Shown: piece by piece, positions 37,827 to 46,464 of the stretch | How the letters are laid out: each line of letters begins with the position of its first letter | How positions within the stretch are numbered: the first letter of the stretch is position 1 | NCBI RefSeq assembly: GCF_000716595.1 | Contig: NZ_JNXC01000003.1 | Coordinates: forward strand, 186,001 to 250,000 | Direction of reading: 5' to 3' | DNA length: 64,000 bases | From: Saccharothrix sp. NRRL B-16314 | Lineage (GTDB): Bacteria > Actinomycetota > Actinomycetes > Mycobacteriales > Pseudonocardiaceae | Notes under the pieces: generated by a model | Seen by the model: only the letters and a program-made list of their open reading frames with translations | What the model was told of the DNA's origin: nothing | Database searches by the model: none | Translations under genes and position numbers: made by a program

Positions 37827-38345
37827 TTAGTGGGTGGGGTGGGTGGTGTCGACTGCCGGCAGCAGGCGTACTGGGCCGGTGGATAGGAGGCGCAAGGGGT
37901 CCAGGTAGGTGCGGGTGGGTGCTGCTCGCAGTGCGCCCCAGTGGAGGCAGGCTTCTGCCGGGCATCCCTCGTGACCCGGGCGCAGCGTGCCGATCCGGTC
38001 GCCTCGCCGCACGGTCTGCCCTCGCCGCACTTCCACCTCGACCGGCTCGTACGTCGTCCGCAGACCTCCGGCGTGCAGCAGTGAGATCACCGGCCGATCC
38101 GCCACCGGACCCGCGTGCAGCACCACCGCGTCACCCGCAGCCTGAACCGTCGCGCCCGGTGGGGCGGCCAGGTCCACGCCACGGTGACCGGCGGCGTACT
38201 CGGTCGCCGGGGCCTCGAACGCCCGGACCACCTCGCGCGGTGGGGCCAAGGGCCAGGCGAACCGGGGCGCACGGGCGGACGCCGTCAGCGGCGCCAGGGG
38301 TACCGTCATGAACGTTGTCAAGGCCAGGACCAGCAGTGTTCGCAT
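37827..38345 (-). CDS. Secreted M23 family peptidase (LytM-like)
   Basis: 172 residues. Signal peptide at the N-terminus (MRTLLVLALTTFMTVPL, ASARA cleavage region), then a short LytM/M23 domain: HRGVDLAAPPG supplies His and Asp metal ligands, and ACLHWGAL corresponds to the second metal motif. In typical M23 enzymes the latter is HxH; here the first His is a Cys, which is seen in other actinobacterial members. It may cleave peptidoglycan cross-bridges or be a non-catalytic wall-binding form. ATG at 38345; the longer frame to 38555 crosses the DnaA boxes. Opposite strand to both neighbours. Confidence 0.85.
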   Translation of the reverse strand: MRTLLVLALTTFMTVPLAPLTASARAPRFAWPLAPPREVVRAFEAPATEYAAGHRGVDLAAPPGATVQAAGDAVVLHAGPVADRPVISLLHAGGLRTTYEPVEVEVRRGQTVRRGDRIGTLRPGHEGCPAEACLHWGALRAAPTRTYLDPLRLLSTGPVRLLPAVDTTHPTH

Positions 38346-38407
38346 GGTGGGAGTCACGGGTCCAGCGTTCCTGTCCGGACCGGGGGCTACCAGTGGCTTC
38401 TCCGGAA

Positions 38408-38436
38408 CTGTGGACAACCGGTGGGGCTGTGGACAA
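38408..38436. promoter_or_regulatory. Pair of perfect DnaA boxes, 19-bp period
   Basis: Two copies of CTGTGGACAA (38408-38417 and 38427-38436), the reverse complement of TTGTCCACAG, start 19 bp apart. They lie just upstream of the likely rpsB promoter and in the 5' flank of the M23 gene. The same spacing occurs at 31677-31705. Confidence 0.65.
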
Positions 38437-38452
38437 CTCGAGGGCCGGTTCG

Positions 38453-38479
38453 TTGATCCCGCCCTGACCGGCGTACACT
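38453..38479 (+). promoter_or_regulatory. Likely rpsB promoter
   Basis: TTGATC (38453-38458) and TACACT (38474-38479), 15 bp apart, give a plausible housekeeping promoter about 220 bp before rpsB. The long leader that results (to 38704) may carry S2 autoregulation. Confidence 0.5.
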
Positions 38480-38704
38480 CGGTCTGCGGCCCGTGTGAGT
38501 GCGGGACGACTTCGCGTGCCAGTGCAGACCCGACCCGTTCCCACGGCCGAGTCACGGCGTCCGGCGGTCCTGAGGCGACAACCCTCCGGTTCGGACGGCG
38601 GCACGGGCACCAGGGCGGCGGTCCGACCCGGCCCGTCGCAACGAACCGGAACGCGTGCCGGCCTCGACGTCGGCGCGCCTGATCGAAGAGGTGCGAACCC
38701 GGCC

Positions 38705-39571
38705 ATGGCCGTCGTCACCATGAAGCAGCTGCTCGACAGCGGCGTGCACTTCGGGCACCAGACCCGCCGCTGGAACCCGAAGATGAAGCGCTACATCTTC
38801 ACCGAGCGCAACGGCATCTACATCATCGACCTCCAGCAGACGCTGACCTACATCGACCGGGCTTACGAGTTCGTTCGGGAAACGGTCGCGCACGGCGGTT
38901 CGATCCTGTTCATCGGCACGAAGAAGCAGGCGCAGGAGGCCATCGCCAACGAGGCCCTCCGCGTCGGCATGCCCTTCGTGAACCAGCGCTGGCTGGGCGG
39001 CATGCTCACCAACTTCTCCACGGTGCACAAGCGCCTCCAGCGGCTCAAGGAACTCGAGTCGATGGAGCAGACCGGCGGTTTCCAGGGTTTCACCAAGAAG
39101 GAAATCCTGATGATGAACCGCGAGAAGGACAAGCTGGAGCGCACGCTCGGCGGTATCCGCGACATGTCCAAGGTGCCCAGCGCCGTGTGGATCGTGGACA
39201 CCAAGAAGGAGCACATCGCCGTCGGCGAGGCGCGCAAGCTGAACATCCCGATCGTGGCGATCCTCGACACGAACTGCGACCCGGACGAGGTCGACTACCC
39301 GATCCCGGGTAACGACGACGCCATCCGGTCCGCCGCGCTGCTGACCAAGGTGGTGGCCGAGGCCGCCGCCGCCGGTCTGATGGCGCGCTCCGGCGCTCGC
39401 ACCAAGGCCGTCGAGGGCGAGGACAAGCCCGAGCCCGGCCAGGACGAGCCGCTGGCCGAGTGGGAGCAGGAGCTGCTGGTCGGCGCGGACGCGCCCGCCG
39501 CTGCCGCCGCCCCCGAGGCGCCGGCTGCCGAGGCGCCCGCCGCCGAGGGCAGCGAGCCCGCGCAGTCCTGA
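38705..39571 (+). CDS. rpsB: 30S ribosomal protein S2
   Basis: 288 residues. [27 protein letters not shown] and the [14 protein letters not shown] and IPGNDDAIR motifs identify S2. The last ~50 residues form an acidic alanine/proline-rich tail, normal for actinomycetes. ATG at 38705, with GAGGTG upstream. A strong hairpin lies directly after the stop, before tsf. Confidence 0.97.
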   Translation: MAVVTMKQLLDSGVHFGHQTRRWNPKMKRYIFTERNGIYIIDLQQTLTYIDRAYEFVRETVAHGGSILFIGTKKQAQEAIANEALRVGMPFVNQRWLGGMLTNFSTVHKRLQRLKELESMEQTGGFQGFTKKEILMMNREKDKLERTLGGIRDMSKVPSAVWIVDTKKEHIAVGEARKLNIPIVAILDTNCDPDEVDYPIPGNDDAIRSAALLTKVVAEAAAAGLMARSGARTKAVEGEDKPEPGQDEPLAEWEQELLVGADAPAAAAAPEAPAAEAPAAEGSEPAQS

Positions 39572-39577
39572 TCGACC

Positions 39578-39616
39578 GCGCGCCGCGCCCACCCGTGAAC
39601 GGTGGGCGCGGCGCGC
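39578..39616 (+). terminator. Hairpin between rpsB and tsf
   Basis: GCGCGCCGCGCCCACC (39578-39593) pairs perfectly over 16 bp with 39601-39616 around CGTGAAC. Placed 6 bp after the rpsB stop. Probably attenuates read-through so that S2 and EF-Ts can be produced at different levels. Confidence 0.8.
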
Positions 39617-39716
39617 GCACAGCACCACCCCAGCGCCAAGCCACGTCGGCGAGCCGACTGACAGACTCAGCGGCGAAGTCGACGATCAGACCGCAGAAGG
39701 AACGGGAAATCGCACG

Positions 39717-40532
39717 ATGGCGAACTACACCGCCGCTGACGTGAAGCGCCTCCGCGAGCTGACCGCCGCAGGCATGATGGACTGCAAGAAGGCGCTTGAG
39801 GAGACCGACGGCGACTTCGACAAGGCGATCGAGATCCTGCGCATCAAGGGTGCGAAGGACGTCGGCAAGCGCGCCGAGCGCACGACCTCCAACGGCCTCG
39901 TCGTTGCCGAGGACGGCGTGATGATCGAGCTGCGCTGCGAGACGGACTTCGTCGCCAAGAACGCGGACTTCCAGGAGCTGGCCTCCCGGATCGTCGCCGT
40001 CGCCAAGGCCACCCGCCCGGCCGACGTCGAGGTCCTGAAGGCCGCCGAGCTCGAGGGCAAGGCCATCGACGCGGTCGTGCAGGAGTTCTCCGCGAAGATC
40101 GGCGAGAAGCTGGAGCTGGCCAAGGTCGCCGTCTTCGACGGCACCGTGACCACCTACCTGCACCGCCGCGCCGCGGACCTGCCGCCGGCCGTCGGCGTCA
40201 TGGTCGAGTACTCCGGCGACAACGAGGAAGCCGCCCGCGGCACCGCGATGCAGATCGCCGCGATGCGCCCGCGCTTCCTCACCCGCGACGAGGTGCCCGC
40301 CGACGTGGTGGCCAACGAGCGCCACATCGCCGAGGAGACCGCTCGCGAGGAGGGCAAGCCGGAAGCGGCGCTGTCCAAGATCGTCGAGGGTCGGGTGAAC
40401 GGCTTCTTCAAGGACGTCGTGCTCCTGGAGCAGGCTTCCGTGACGGAGTCCAAGAAGACCGTCAAGGCCGTGCTGGACGAGGCCGGGGTCACCGTGACCC
40501 GCTTCGCCCGGTTCGAGGTCGGCCAGGCCTGA
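39717..40532 (+). CDS. tsf: Elongation factor Ts
   Basis: 271 residues. Guanine-nucleotide exchange factor for EF-Tu. UBA-like N-terminus ([21 protein letters not shown]), the core [12 protein letters not shown] motif and C-terminal [16 protein letters not shown] segment are present. ATG at 39717. 145 bp after rpsB and followed by a strong hairpin. Confidence 0.97.
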   Translation: MANYTAADVKRLRELTAAGMMDCKKALEETDGDFDKAIEILRIKGAKDVGKRAERTTSNGLVVAEDGVMIELRCETDFVAKNADFQELASRIVAVAKATRPADVEVLKAAELEGKAIDAVVQEFSAKIGEKLELAKVAVFDGTVTTYLHRRAADLPPAVGVMVEYSGDNEEAARGTAMQIAAMRPRFLTRDEVPADVVANERHIAEETAREEGKPEAALSKIVEGRVNGFFKDVVLLEQASVTESKKTVKAVLDEAGVTVTRFARFEVGQA

Positions 40533-40541
40533 TTCGCGTGA

Positions 40542-40576
40542 GGGCGGGGTTGCGCGCACACGTCGCGACCCCGCCC
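40542..40576 (+). terminator. Terminator after tsf
   Basis: GGGCGGGGT (40542-40550) pairs with ACCCCGCCC (40568-40576), with further GCG/CGC pairs inside. 10 bp after the tsf stop. Confidence 0.8.
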
Positions 40577-40599
40577 TTGCCGTGTCCAGAGGAGGACCT

Positions 40600-41382
40600 G
40601 TGAGCGCAGACGTAGAAGCCGCGAAAGCGGATCACGCCGAGGACGAGCCCGTGCACGGCTACCGCCGGGTGATGCTCAAGCTGGGCGGCGAGATGTTCGG
40701 CGGCGGCGGTGTCGGCGTCGACCCCGACGTGGTGCAGACCGTGTCGCGCCAGATCGCCGCGGTCGTCCGCACCGGGGTTCAGGTGGCGGTCGTCATCGGC
40801 GGCGGCAACTTCTTCCGCGGTGCCGAGTTGCAGCAGCGCGGCATGGACCGCAGCCGGGCCGACTACATGGGCATGCTCGGCACCGTGATGAACTGCCTCG
40901 CCTTGCAGGACTTCCTGGAACGTGAGCACGGCATCGAGACCCGCGTGCAGACGGCCATCACGATGGGCCAGATCGCCGAGTCCTACATCCCCCGCCGGGC
41001 CATGCGGCACCTCGACAAGGGGCGCGTGGTGATCTTCGGCGGCGGCGCCGGGATGCCGTACTTCTCCACGGACACCACGGCCGCGCAGCGCGCGCTGGAG
41101 ATCGGCTGCGAGGTCGTCCTGATGGCCAAGGCCGTGGACGGCGTCTACACCGCGGACCCGAAGACCGACCCGGACGCGCTGATGTTCGACAACATCACCC
41201 ACCGGGAAGTGCTCGAACGCGGCCTGAACGTCGCCGACGCGACCGCGTTCAGCCTGTGCATGGACAACAACATGCCGATCATGGTCTTCAACCTGCTCAC
41301 CGAGGGGAACATCGCCCGCGCCGTCCGCGGTGAGAAGATCGGCACACTGGTGAGCACCCCCGGTGGTCGCCCGTCCTTCTAG
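40600..41382 (+). CDS. pyrH: UMP kinase
   Basis: 260 residues. Makes UDP from UMP with ATP; amino-acid-kinase fold. Motifs: [47 protein letters not shown] and [13 protein letters not shown]. The GTG at 40600 follows AGAGGAGGA; the GTG at 40582 would include it. About 20 extra residues precede the conserved start, as in related actinobacteria. Confidence 0.96.
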   Translation: MSADVEAAKADHAEDEPVHGYRRVMLKLGGEMFGGGGVGVDPDVVQTVSRQIAAVVRTGVQVAVVIGGGNFFRGAELQQRGMDRSRADYMGMLGTVMNCLALQDFLEREHGIETRVQTAITMGQIAESYIPRRAMRHLDKGRVVIFGGGAGMPYFSTDTTAAQRALEIGCEVVLMAKAVDGVYTADPKTDPDALMFDNITHREVLERGLNVADATAFSLCMDNNMPIMVFNLLTEGNIARAVRGEKIGTLVSTPGGRPSF

Positions 41383-41428
41383 ACCTGCTGGGATTCGAGC
41401 CGAACTGCGCACACCAAGGGAGTCAGTC

Positions 41429-41986
41429 GTGATTGACGAGACCCTCCTCGACGCCGAGGAGAAGATGGAAAAAGCGGTGTCAGTGGCGAAGGAGGACCTG
41501 GCCGCGGTGCGCACCGGCCGTGCCAACCCCTCGATGTTCTCCCGCATCGTGGTCGAGTACTACGGTTCGCCGACCCCGCTGAACCAGCTCGCCAGCGTCG
41601 CCATCCCGGAGGCGCGCATGGCGGTGATCAAGCCCTACGACGCCACCCAGCTGAACGCGGTCGAGAAGGCCATCCGCGACTCGGACCTCGGCGTGAACCC
41701 GAGCAACGACGGCTCGATCATCCGCGTGGTGATCCCGCAGCTGTCCGAGGAACGCCGCCGCGAGATGGTGAAGGTCGCCAAGAGCAAGGGCGAGGACGCC
41801 AAGGTGTCCATCCGCAACATCCGCCGCAAGGCGAAGGAAGAGCTGGACCGCCTGGTGAAGGACGGCGAGGTCGGCGAGGACGACGGCTCCCGCGGCGAGA
41901 AGGAGCTGGAGAACGTCACCCACCGGTACGTGGCCCAGGTCGACGAGCTCGTCAAGCACAAGGAAGCCGAGCTGCTCGAGGTCTAG
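41429..41986 (+). CDS. frr: Ribosome recycling factor
   Basis: 185 residues, the exact family length. Splits post-termination ribosomes with [31 protein letters not shown] and the C-terminal helix ending [10 protein letters not shown] are typical. GTG start at 41429 with AAGGGAG upstream. 46 bp after pyrH, likely in one operon with it. Confidence 0.97.
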   Translation: MIDETLLDAEEKMEKAVSVAKEDLAAVRTGRANPSMFSRIVVEYYGSPTPLNQLASVAIPEARMAVIKPYDATQLNAVEKAIRDSDLGVNPSNDGSIIRVVIPQLSEERRREMVKVAKSKGEDAKVSIRNIRRKAKEELDRLVKDGEVGEDDGSRGEKELENVTHRYVAQVDELVKHKEAELLEV

Positions 41987-42070
41987 GTCGGTCACGTCGG
42001 TTCGGCGGGTCCGGGTCACCGGCCGCGCGCATTGCTCGGCCGGTCGTCGGCCGTGATGGGAGCACAACAG

Positions 42071-42916
42071 GTGTCAGGCGGCGGTGACCAGGACGCGCCG
42101 GAGAAGGGCGTGTCACGCGCGGGGCGCAACCTGCCCGCGGCCATCGCCGTGGGCGTCGGCTTGGGCGCGATCATCCTCATCGCGCTGTTCACGGTGCGAG
42201 AGCTGTTCGTCGGCGTCGTCGCCGCCGCGGTCGCGGTGTCCATGTACGAGCTGACCGGTGCGCTCAAGCGCAGCGCGGGCATCCGGGTGGCGCTGGTGCC
42301 CGTGCTGCTGGGCGGGCAGGCCGTGGTGTGGCTGGCCTGGCCGTACGGGCGCGACGGTGTGCTGAGCGCGTTCGTGCTGACCATCCTGGTGTGCCTGATC
42401 TGGCGGCTCAAGGACGGCTCGGACGGCTACCTGCGGGACGTCACCGCGTCCATCTTCACGGTCGCGTACGTGGCGGTGTTCGCGGCGTTCGCGGTCATGC
42501 TGGTCGTGCCGGACGACGGCGTGTTCCGCGTCCTGGCGTTCCTGATCGGCGTCGTGCTGTCCGACACCGGCGGCTACGTGGCCGGCGTGCTGTTCGGCAA
42601 GCACCCGATGGCCCCCACCATCAGCCCGAAGAAGTCCTGGGAGGGTTTCGCGGGTTCGATGGTGGCGGGCATGGTCGGTGGCGTGCTCACCGTCGGCGTG
42701 ATGCTGGACGGCCAGTGGTGGCAGGGCGTGCTGTTCGGCGCCGCGCTGGTGGTCACCGCGACCACCGGTGACCTGGTCGAGTCGCTGATCAAGCGCGATC
42801 TCAAGATCAAGGACATGGGCACGCTGCTGCCCGGCCACGGCGGGCTGATGGACCGGATGGACTCGCTGCTGCCGTCGGCCGTGGTGGCCTGGCTGCTGCT
42901 GTACGTGTTCGTCTAG
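42071..42916 (+). CDS. cdsA: Phosphatidate cytidylyltransferase
   Basis: 281 residues with about eight membrane segments. Makes CDP-diacylglycerol for phospholipids at the cytoplasmic membrane. The PROSITE-type signature is complete at the C-terminus (KRDLKIKDMG, LLPGHGGLMDRMDSLLPS). The GTG at 42071 has GGAG 9 bp upstream and is chosen; an ATG at 42056 is possible. Last gene of the rpsB-to-cdsA run; convergent with the VOC gene 28 bp away. Confidence 0.93.
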   Translation: MSGGGDQDAPEKGVSRAGRNLPAAIAVGVGLGAIILIALFTVRELFVGVVAAAVAVSMYELTGALKRSAGIRVALVPVLLGGQAVVWLAWPYGRDGVLSAFVLTILVCLIWRLKDGSDGYLRDVTASIFTVAYVAVFAAFAVMLVVPDDGVFRVLAFLIGVVLSDTGGYVAGVLFGKHPMAPTISPKKSWEGFAGSMVAGMVGGVLTVGVMLDGQWWQGVLFGAALVVTATTGDLVESLIKRDLKIKDMGTLLPGHGGLMDRMDSLLPSAVVAWLLLYVFV

Positions 42917-42944
42917 CGCGTGCTGCCGGTGTTCGTCTGATGCG

Positions 42945-43760
42945 CTAGTCGTCGTACGGGTCGTCCACGCGTGCGCCCGTGTCCTCGTCGGACAGCGGTG
43001 TGGTGCGGGACGGGTCGATCACCGAGAACACCGCGCCCGCGTGGTCGGCGACGACCGTGATCCGGCCGAACGGCGTGTCGTACGGCTCCACGGTGACCCG
43101 CCCGCCCAGTTCGAGCACCCGGGACGCGGCCGAGTCCGCCCCGATCTCGGGCGCGGCGGTGAAGTACACCATCCAGTGCGGCGCGGTGCCCGGTGCGAAG
43201 GCCCGGCCCATCCGCTGCCGGCCGAGCACGGTGTGGCCGTGGAGCCCCCAGATCGTGTAGTCGACCGTCTGGCCGTCACCGATCTGGGTGATTTCGTAGC
43301 CGCACAGCTCGCCGAAGAACTCGTCCGCCGCGTGCCCGTCACGGGTGTTCAGCTCGGCCCACGCGTACGCGCCGTGCCCGTCGGTGCCGAACACCCAGTC
43401 GGCCGGGACGTGCCGGAACCCGACCACCGCCCCGGTCGGGTCGGCGAGCAGGGTGACCAGGTCGGACGGTTCGCCGAGCACCGTGCCGCCCAGCGCGTGC
43501 GCCTTGTCCGCGGTGGCACGGGCGTGCGGCGTGTTCAGGTACAGCGTCCACGCGCTCGACTGGTCGGCGGCGACGATTCCGGCCACCGGCAGCCCGTCGA
43601 CCAGCGCGATCGCGCCGCCCTCGACGTCGGAGAAGTACCAGCCGAAGAGGCCGCCGTAGAAGTCGGTCGCGGCCTGGAGGTCCGTGGTGGCGATGTCGAC
43701 CCAGCACGGCGCACCGTGGTGCAACTCGGCCAACGCGGGAGAATTCGGGACGATCGACAC
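42945..43760 (-). CDS. Two-domain VOC (glyoxalase-fold) protein
   Basis: 271 residues made of two vicinal-oxygen-chelate domains (about 15-120 and 130-255): WVDIATTDLQAATDFYGGLFGW opens the first and YAWAELNTRDGHAADEFFGELCGY the second. Resembles the 27/30-kDa antigen (CFP30B-like) group of actinobacteria. May bind or detoxify small molecules; the enzyme activity is unknown. GTG start with GGAGG upstream. Divergent from a methyltransferase. Confidence 0.85.
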   Translation of the reverse strand: MSIVPNSPALAELHHGAPCWVDIATTDLQAATDFYGGLFGWYFSDVEGGAIALVDGLPVAGIVAADQSSAWTLYLNTPHARATADKAHALGGTVLGEPSDLVTLLADPTGAVVGFRHVPADWVFGTDGHGAYAWAELNTRDGHAADEFFGELCGYEITQIGDGQTVDYTIWGLHGHTVLGRQRMGRAFAPGTAPHWMVYFTAAPEIGADSAASRVLELGGRVTVEPYDTPFGRITVVADHAGAVFSVIDPSRTTPLSDEDTGARVDDPYDD

Positions 43761-43805
43761 CGTGTACCTCCTGCAAGCCGCGCCTATTCGATCACGCTAC
43801 GGCTC

Positions 43806-43811
43806 TAGAGT
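43806..43811 (+). promoter_or_regulatory. -10 box TAGAGT, leaderless layout
   Basis: TAGAGT ends 6 bp before the GTG at 43818. Confidence 0.5.
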
Positions 43812-43817
43812 CGTCCC

Positions 43818-44564
43818 GTGAAGGGATTCGTCCGCGCCGCGTTGGCCGCCGTCCGGCCGGTCGACGTCCTGCCGAGCCCGAACATCTGGCACTGGCCGGA
43901 GATCTACGAGGTCGAGAACCGGGCGCAGGACGCCGACGGCGCCATCTGGAACGCCCTGCGCGAGGAGTGCGAGTGGGCCGGGCGGGACGTGGTGGACGTC
44001 GGCTGCGGCGACGGGTTCCACCTGCCCGAGTTCGCCCGGACGGCGCGTTCGGTGACGGGCGTCGAGCCGCACCCGCCGCTGGTGCAGCGCGCTCGGGCGC
44101 GAGTGGCGGACGTGCCGAACGCCGAAGTGGTGGCCGGACCGGCGCAGCGGCTCCCGCTCGGGGACGCGAGCGCCGACCTGGTGCACGCGCGCACGGCGTA
44201 CTTCTTCGGGCCCGGGTGCGAGCCGGGCATCCGGGAGGCGGATCGGGTGCTGCGGCCGGGCGGCACGCTGGCGATCGTGGACCTCGACGGGTTCGCCGAG
44301 CCGTACGGGCCGTGGCTGTGCGCCGACGAACCCCGCTACAACCCCGTGGTCGTGGAGCGCTTCTTCACCGCTGAAGGGTTCTCGTTGCGCCGCGTGCGCG
44401 CGCTGTGGCGGTTCGACCGCCGCGACGACTTGGAGGCCGTGCTGCGCATCGAGTTCTCGAAGGCGGTCGCGGAGCAGGCCATCGCCCGGATCGCCGGCCT
44501 GTCGTTCGAGGTCGGCTACCGCGTCCACGTGAGGCGCAAGCCGACCGGGATTGTGCTGCCATGA
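43818..44564 (+). CDS. Class I SAM-dependent methyltransferase
   Basis: 248 residues. Motif I DVVDVGCGDGFHLP (about residues 58-71), the VTGVEPHPP acidic strand, the DLVHARTAYFF segment and RPGGTLAIVDLDG post-motif are typical of UbiE/COQ5-like methyltransferases. The substrate is unknown. GTG start with leaderless layout; divergent from the VOC gene and followed after 24 bp by an aldo/keto reductase with its own promoter-like box. Confidence 0.85.
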   Translation: MKGFVRAALAAVRPVDVLPSPNIWHWPEIYEVENRAQDADGAIWNALREECEWAGRDVVDVGCGDGFHLPEFARTARSVTGVEPHPPLVQRARARVADVPNAEVVAGPAQRLPLGDASADLVHARTAYFFGPGCEPGIREADRVLRPGGTLAIVDLDGFAEPYGPWLCADEPRYNPVVVERFFTAEGFSLRRVRALWRFDRRDDLEAVLRIEFSKAVAEQAIARIAGLSFEVGYRVHVRRKPTGIVLP

Positions 44565-44575
44565 GAGCGCTCACC

Positions 44576-44581
44576 TAGGAT
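44576..44581 (+). promoter_or_regulatory. -10 box TAGGAT, leaderless layout
   Basis: TAGGAT ends 7 bp before the GTG at 44589; TTGTGC at 44551-44556 could be the -35 element (19-bp spacer). Confidence 0.5.
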
Positions 44582-44588
44582 TCGAGCT

Positions 44589-45572
44589 GTGGAGAACAGG
44601 AACGCGGGCAGGTTGGGTCGGCAGGTCGGCGTGGTCGGTCTGGGCTGCTGGCAGCTCGGTGCGGACTGGGGCCAGGTCGAGGAGTCCGACGCGCTGGCGG
44701 TGCTGCACGCCGCCGCGGACACCGGCGTGAACTTCTTCGACACCGCCGACGTGTACGGCGACGGTCGCAGCGAGACGCTGGTCGGCAAGTTCCTGCGCGA
44801 GCGCGGCGACGCCGGCATCACGGTGGCCACCAAGATGGGCCGCCGGGTCGAGCAGACGCCGGAGAACTACACCCGCGACAACTTCCTGGCCTGGAACGAC
44901 CGGTCGCGCGCCAACCTCGGCGTCGACACGCTCGACCTGGTGCAGCTGCACTGCCCGCCGACCTCGGTCTACTCGACCGACGAGGTGTTCGACGCGCTGG
45001 ACGAGATGGTGGAGGCCAAGCGGATCGCCGCGTACGGCGTGAGCGTGGAGACGGTCGAGGAGGCGCTGACCGCCATCGCCCGGCCGGGGGTGGCGAGCGT
45101 CCAGATCATCCTGAACGCGTTGCGGCTCAAGCCGCTGGAGCGGGTGCTGCCCGCGGCGGCGGAAGCGGACGTGGCGATCATCGCCCGCGTTCCGCTCGCC
45201 TCGGGGCTGCTGTCCGGCAAGTACACCGCGTCGACCACGTTCGGGGCCGACGACCACCGCAACTACAACCGCAACGGTGACGCGTTCGACGTCGGCGAGA
45301 CGTTCTCCGGCGTGCCGTTCGAGGTCGGCCTGGAGGCGGTGGAGCGGCTGAAGGCCCTCGTGCCCGCCGGGGCGACCATGGCGCAGTTCGCGCTGCGGTG
45401 GATCGTGGACCAGCCGGGCGTCACCGTGGTCATCCCCGGCGCCCGCAACGCCGAGCAGGCTCGCGCCAACTCGGCCGCTGCGGACCTCGCGCCGTTGTCG
45501 GCCTCGGCTCAGGACGAGGTGCGCGCGGTGTACGACTCGCTGATCCGCCCGCTGGTCCACGACCGCTGGTAG
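44589..45572 (+). CDS. Aldo/keto reductase
   Basis: 327 residues, TIM-barrel NADPH-dependent oxidoreductase. Catalytic Asp/Tyr in FFDTADVYGDGRSE and Lys in TKMG, the LDLVQLHCP His motif, and the C-terminal cofactor loop VVIPGARNAEQARANSAA are present. Substrate unknown; the group of general AKRs oxidises or reduces sugars and aldehydes. GTG start. Its last codon and stop form the first unit of the 14-bp repeat that follows. Confidence 0.9.
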   Translation: MENRNAGRLGRQVGVVGLGCWQLGADWGQVEESDALAVLHAAADTGVNFFDTADVYGDGRSETLVGKFLRERGDAGITVATKMGRRVEQTPENYTRDNFLAWNDRSRANLGVDTLDLVQLHCPPTSVYSTDEVFDALDEMVEAKRIAAYGVSVETVEEALTAIARPGVASVQIILNALRLKPLERVLPAAAEADVAIIARVPLASGLLSGKYTASTTFGADDHRNYNRNGDAFDVGETFSGVPFEVGLEAVERLKALVPAGATMAQFALRWIVDQPGVTVVIPGARNAEQARANSAAADLAPLSASAQDEVRAVYDSLIRPLVHDRW

Positions 45573-45660
45573 TTCACCTGGTAGTTCACCGCTGCCGGTT
45601 CACCGCCGGTGGATCACTGCTGGTAGTTCATTGCTCGTAGTTCACTGCTGGTAGTTCACT
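45567..45660. repeat. 14-bp tandem repeat between convergent genes
   Basis: After a first 12-bp unit TGGTAGTTCACC, five 14-bp units follow (TGGTAGTTCACCGC, TGCCGGTTCACCGC, CGGTGGATCACTGC, TGGTAGTTCATTGC, TCGTAGTTCACTGC) and a last partial one. The array begins in the final Trp and stop codons of the reductase and ends over the stop codon of padR, so both convergent genes share sequence with the repeat. Confidence 0.9.
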
Positions 45661-46315
45661 CTTCCGGGTCGTCTTCCTCGACGTCGAGCTCGCCGAGGAT
45701 GGCGTAGAGCTTGCGTCGGGCCTCGCTGAGGACCTCGACGGCCCGCGCCTGCTGCTCACGCGTGCCCGCGTGGGCCATCTGCTGCATCGCCGCACCGAGG
45801 TGGCGTGCCGCCGTGCGCAGTTTCGCGGCGTGCACGTCGAGGTCGTCGGTGACCTGCTGCCACGGCGGCACGCCCTGGAGCTTCGCCGCCTCCGACTGGC
45901 CGGTCTCGGTCAGCGTGAACAGCTTCTTGCCGCCCGCCTCGTCGGTCGACGCGACGAGGCCTTCGTCGGCGAGCATCTGCAAGGTCGGGTAGACCGATCC
46001 CGGGCTGGGCCGCCAGAGCCCGTCCGTGCGGCCGGAGATCTCCTGGATCATCTCGTAGCCGTGCATGGGGCGTTCGGCCAGCAGCGTGAGGACCGCCGCG
46101 CGGACGTTGCCCTTGCGCTGCCTGCCGCCCCTGCCCCGCCCCCGGCCGTGACCGGGGAACCCCGGCGGCTCGGGTGGCATCGGAGGACCGGGGAAGGGGC
46201 CGCCGCCTCGGCCGAAGCCGCCGCCGAAACCCCCGCCGAACCCGCGCCCCGGCTCACCGAAGCCGTGCCCGCGGTGGTGCCTGTGCCCGTGCGGGCCATG
46301 TCCGTCGAAGAACAT
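45656..46315 (-). CDS. PadR-family transcriptional regulator with His/Gly-rich N-terminus
   Basis: 219 residues. The first ~65 residues are rich in Gly, His, Pro and Phe (many HG/HRHH clusters), then a PadR winged-helix domain (about 70-145: MHGYEMIQEISGRTDGLWRPSPGSVYPTLQMLADEGLV) and a C-terminal helical dimerisation part. The histidine clusters could bind metal or heme-like ligands; this is an inference. ATG with GGGAG upstream. A double palindrome at 46353-46376 is a likely self-operator; divergent from rlmN. No efflux gene is adjacent. Confidence 0.85.
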   Translation of the reverse strand: MFFDGHGPHGHRHHRGHGFGEPGRGFGGGFGGGFGRGGGPFPGPPMPPEPPGFPGHGRGRGRGGRQRKGNVRAAVLTLLAERPMHGYEMIQEISGRTDGLWRPSPGSVYPTLQMLADEGLVASTDEAGGKKLFTLTETGQSEAAKLQGVPPWQQVTDDLDVHAAKLRTAARHLGAAMQQMAHAGTREQQARAVEVLSEARRKLYAILGELDVEEDDPEE

Positions 46316-46352
46316 CGCTGTACTCCCTCATCGATCGGTTGTGACGTGTCGA

Positions 46353-46376
46353 CGATATATCGGAACGTATCGCGAT
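46353..46376. promoter_or_regulatory. Probable PadR operator
   Basis: A perfect 10-bp palindrome CGATATATCG (46353-46362) and a perfect 8-bp palindrome ATCGCGAT (46369-46376) lie 38-61 bp before padR, in a locally AT-rich patch of the divergent region with rlmN. Confidence 0.5.
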
Positions 46377-46464
46377 GCAACGGTGATGTGCGGCGCGGTG
46401 GTGGCGGCGCACACTGGCGGCGTGGTCGGAGGTGGTCCGCGGCCGTGGGACACTGGACGGTGCT

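Noticed and set aside
31677..38436. A chromosomal origin of replication
   Set aside because: Only two DnaA boxes occur at each site, and dnaA, dnaN, gyrase and rpmH are absent; oriC in this group has many boxes.
42900..42944. Short duplicated GTGTTCGTCT sequence at the end of cdsA
   Set aside because: Two copies only, in a 28-bp gap; noted but too short to interpret.
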